DNA of 64,000 bases, from contig CAUTUX010000004.1 of NCBI GenBank assembly GCA_963542015.1, positions 24,149 to 88,148 on the forward strand, written 5' to 3'. The stretch comes from CAUTUX01 sp963542015. Lineage in GTDB: Bacteria; Bacillota; Clostridia; Christensenellales; CAG-917. Under the pieces are notes generated by a model. The model did not search any database, was not told the DNA's origin, and saw only the letters and a list, made by a program, of their open reading frames with translations. Made by a program: the position numbers and the translations under genes. This document shows positions 63,549-64,000 of the stretch, in pieces (positions within the stretch are counted from its first letter, which is position 1; every line of letters begins with the position of its first letter).

Positions 63549-63860
63549 ATGAATGATAATTATTTAAAAAAACTTGGTAACAACATAAAAGCATTAAGAA
63601 TAGCTAATAAACTTACTTTAAATGAACTAGCCAATATTATTGATGTCTCAAATGTAGCTATCCACAAATGGGAACAAGGACTAACAGATCCAACAAGTCA
63701 AAATATTGTAAAACTTGCAAATACTTTTAATATAACCTCTGATGAATTATTAGGAATTAACAATTTAAAACCATTCACTTTTGACAAAATAGATAGACAT
63801 TTTAAAAATACCATAATTACAGAAAAAGATAACAAAATATTTATTACTATAGAAAAATAG
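63549..63860 (+). CDS. Cro/CI-type repressor, unit 2
   Basis: 103 residues. XRE helix-turn-helix (LGNNIKALRIANKLTLNELANII, SNVAIHKWEQGLTDPT). The recognition-helix region differs from unit 1 (SNVAIHKWEQG versus SQVAVNKWEHG), and the C-terminal 40 residues align only loosely. ATG at 63549 aligns with the unit 1 start; a TTG at 63531 is also in frame. Predicted to have different operator specificity. Confidence 0.85.
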   Translation: MNDNYLKKLGNNIKALRIANKLTLNELANIIDVSNVAIHKWEQGLTDPTSQNIVKLANTFNITSDELLGINNLKPFTFDKIDRHFKNTIITEKDNKIFITIEK

Positions 63861-63888
63861 AGCCATTTTTATAGCTCTATTTTTTTTA
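63855..63888. terminator. Bidirectional terminator after the unit 2 repressor
   Basis: AAATAGAGC (63855-63863) pairs with GCTCTATTT (63874-63882), then a T run. Same position as the unit 1 terminator at 52971-52997 but different sequence. Confidence 0.8.
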
Positions 63889-63926
63889 TTATTTCTCTTC
63901 GGAACAATGAAAAATTGTTATTTAAA

Positions 63927-64000
63927 TTACAACACCTCCACCAATCTTAAATTAACCATACCTTTTTCAATATAACGCGGGATTTCAAATTTACCTTTAT
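63927..64000 (-). CDS. Small early protein, C-terminal part (partial), unit 2
   Basis: Reading on the - strand from the window edge, the frame ends KGKFEIPRYIEKGMVNLRLVEVL before TAA at 63929-63927. It aligns with the end of the unit 1 97-residue protein (KGVFVVPRFGDGEVRLQLIEVLD), with clear divergence. The 5' end lies outside the window. Confidence 0.6.
   Translation of the reverse strand, partial: KGKFEIPRYIEKGMVNLRLVEVL

Larger units (their letters stand above)
53793..64000 (-). mobile_element. Inovirus-like prophage, unit 2 (partial, runs off the window)
   Basis: Same gene order as unit 1 in tandem, with identical sequence up to 63336 and a different control region beyond (repressor, operator, early gene fragment). 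The right end is not in the window. Confidence 0.7.

Noticed and set aside
42969..64000. Integrative conjugative element
   Set aside because: No VirB4, VirB6, coupling protein plus relaxase set or integrase was found in about 10.8 kb; the HUH protein and small membrane peptides fit a filamentous phage better, though not proven.

Overview
The window is AT-rich DNA (my impression by eye is about 30% GC) from a low-GC Gram-positive bacterium (Bacillota), probably an anaerobic Clostridia-like lineage. The supporting signs are trmD-rbgA-rnhB-rplS, nadK-argR-recN, dnaG-rpoD-trmK-nif3 and lepA-hemW gene orders, AGGAGG-type ribosome binding sites, a pyruvate phosphate dikinase, RbgA and Rho. I cannot name the genus. 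TGA is used as an ordinary stop codon.

Bases 1-40,500 are core chromosome. They carry translation and ribosome assembly genes (trmD end, rbgA, rnhB, rplS, lepA, thrS, trmK, dus, tRNA-Ser, tRNA-Thr), nucleotide and cofactor genes (prs, mazG, nadK, a QueT-type transporter behind a structured leader), replication, repair and transcription genes (dnaG, rpoD, recN, rho, a Xer-type recombinase, argR), central metabolism (ppdK, eno) and envelope or sugar genes (GT-C-like lipoprotein, GDPD, sugar transferase, sialidase-like lipoprotein, PAP2). Oddities include a lacZ interrupted by one in-frame TGA, a metallo-beta-lactamase-fold protein that has lost its metal ligands, and a PadR regulator fused to a membrane domain.

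Bases 40,560-42,970 are a transition zone: an orphan AbiEi-type regulator with putative operators, a CorA transporter with an odd leader, and a 145-base relic of a prophage intergenic region in inverted orientation.

From 42,969 to the end lie two tandem prophage-like units with a repeat period of 10,824 bases. I interpret them as filamentous (inovirus-like) prophages: an HUH rolling-circle Rep, a membrane-anchored Zot/pI-like ATPase, a 54-residue coat-like membrane peptide followed by a terminator, several membrane-anchored proteins, a GC-rich hairpin cluster suited to an origin or packaging signal, and Cro/CI-like repressors. The 9,544-base rep-to-coat block looks identical in both units (42,969-52,512 and 53,793-63,336). 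The control regions (repressor, operator, early genes) have diverged, so the two prophages look heteroimmune with a shared or homogenised structural block. The repeat starts exactly at the edge of one arm of a 32-base palindrome, which suggests site-specific integration, possibly by host Xer at a dif-like site. The second unit runs off the end of the window.
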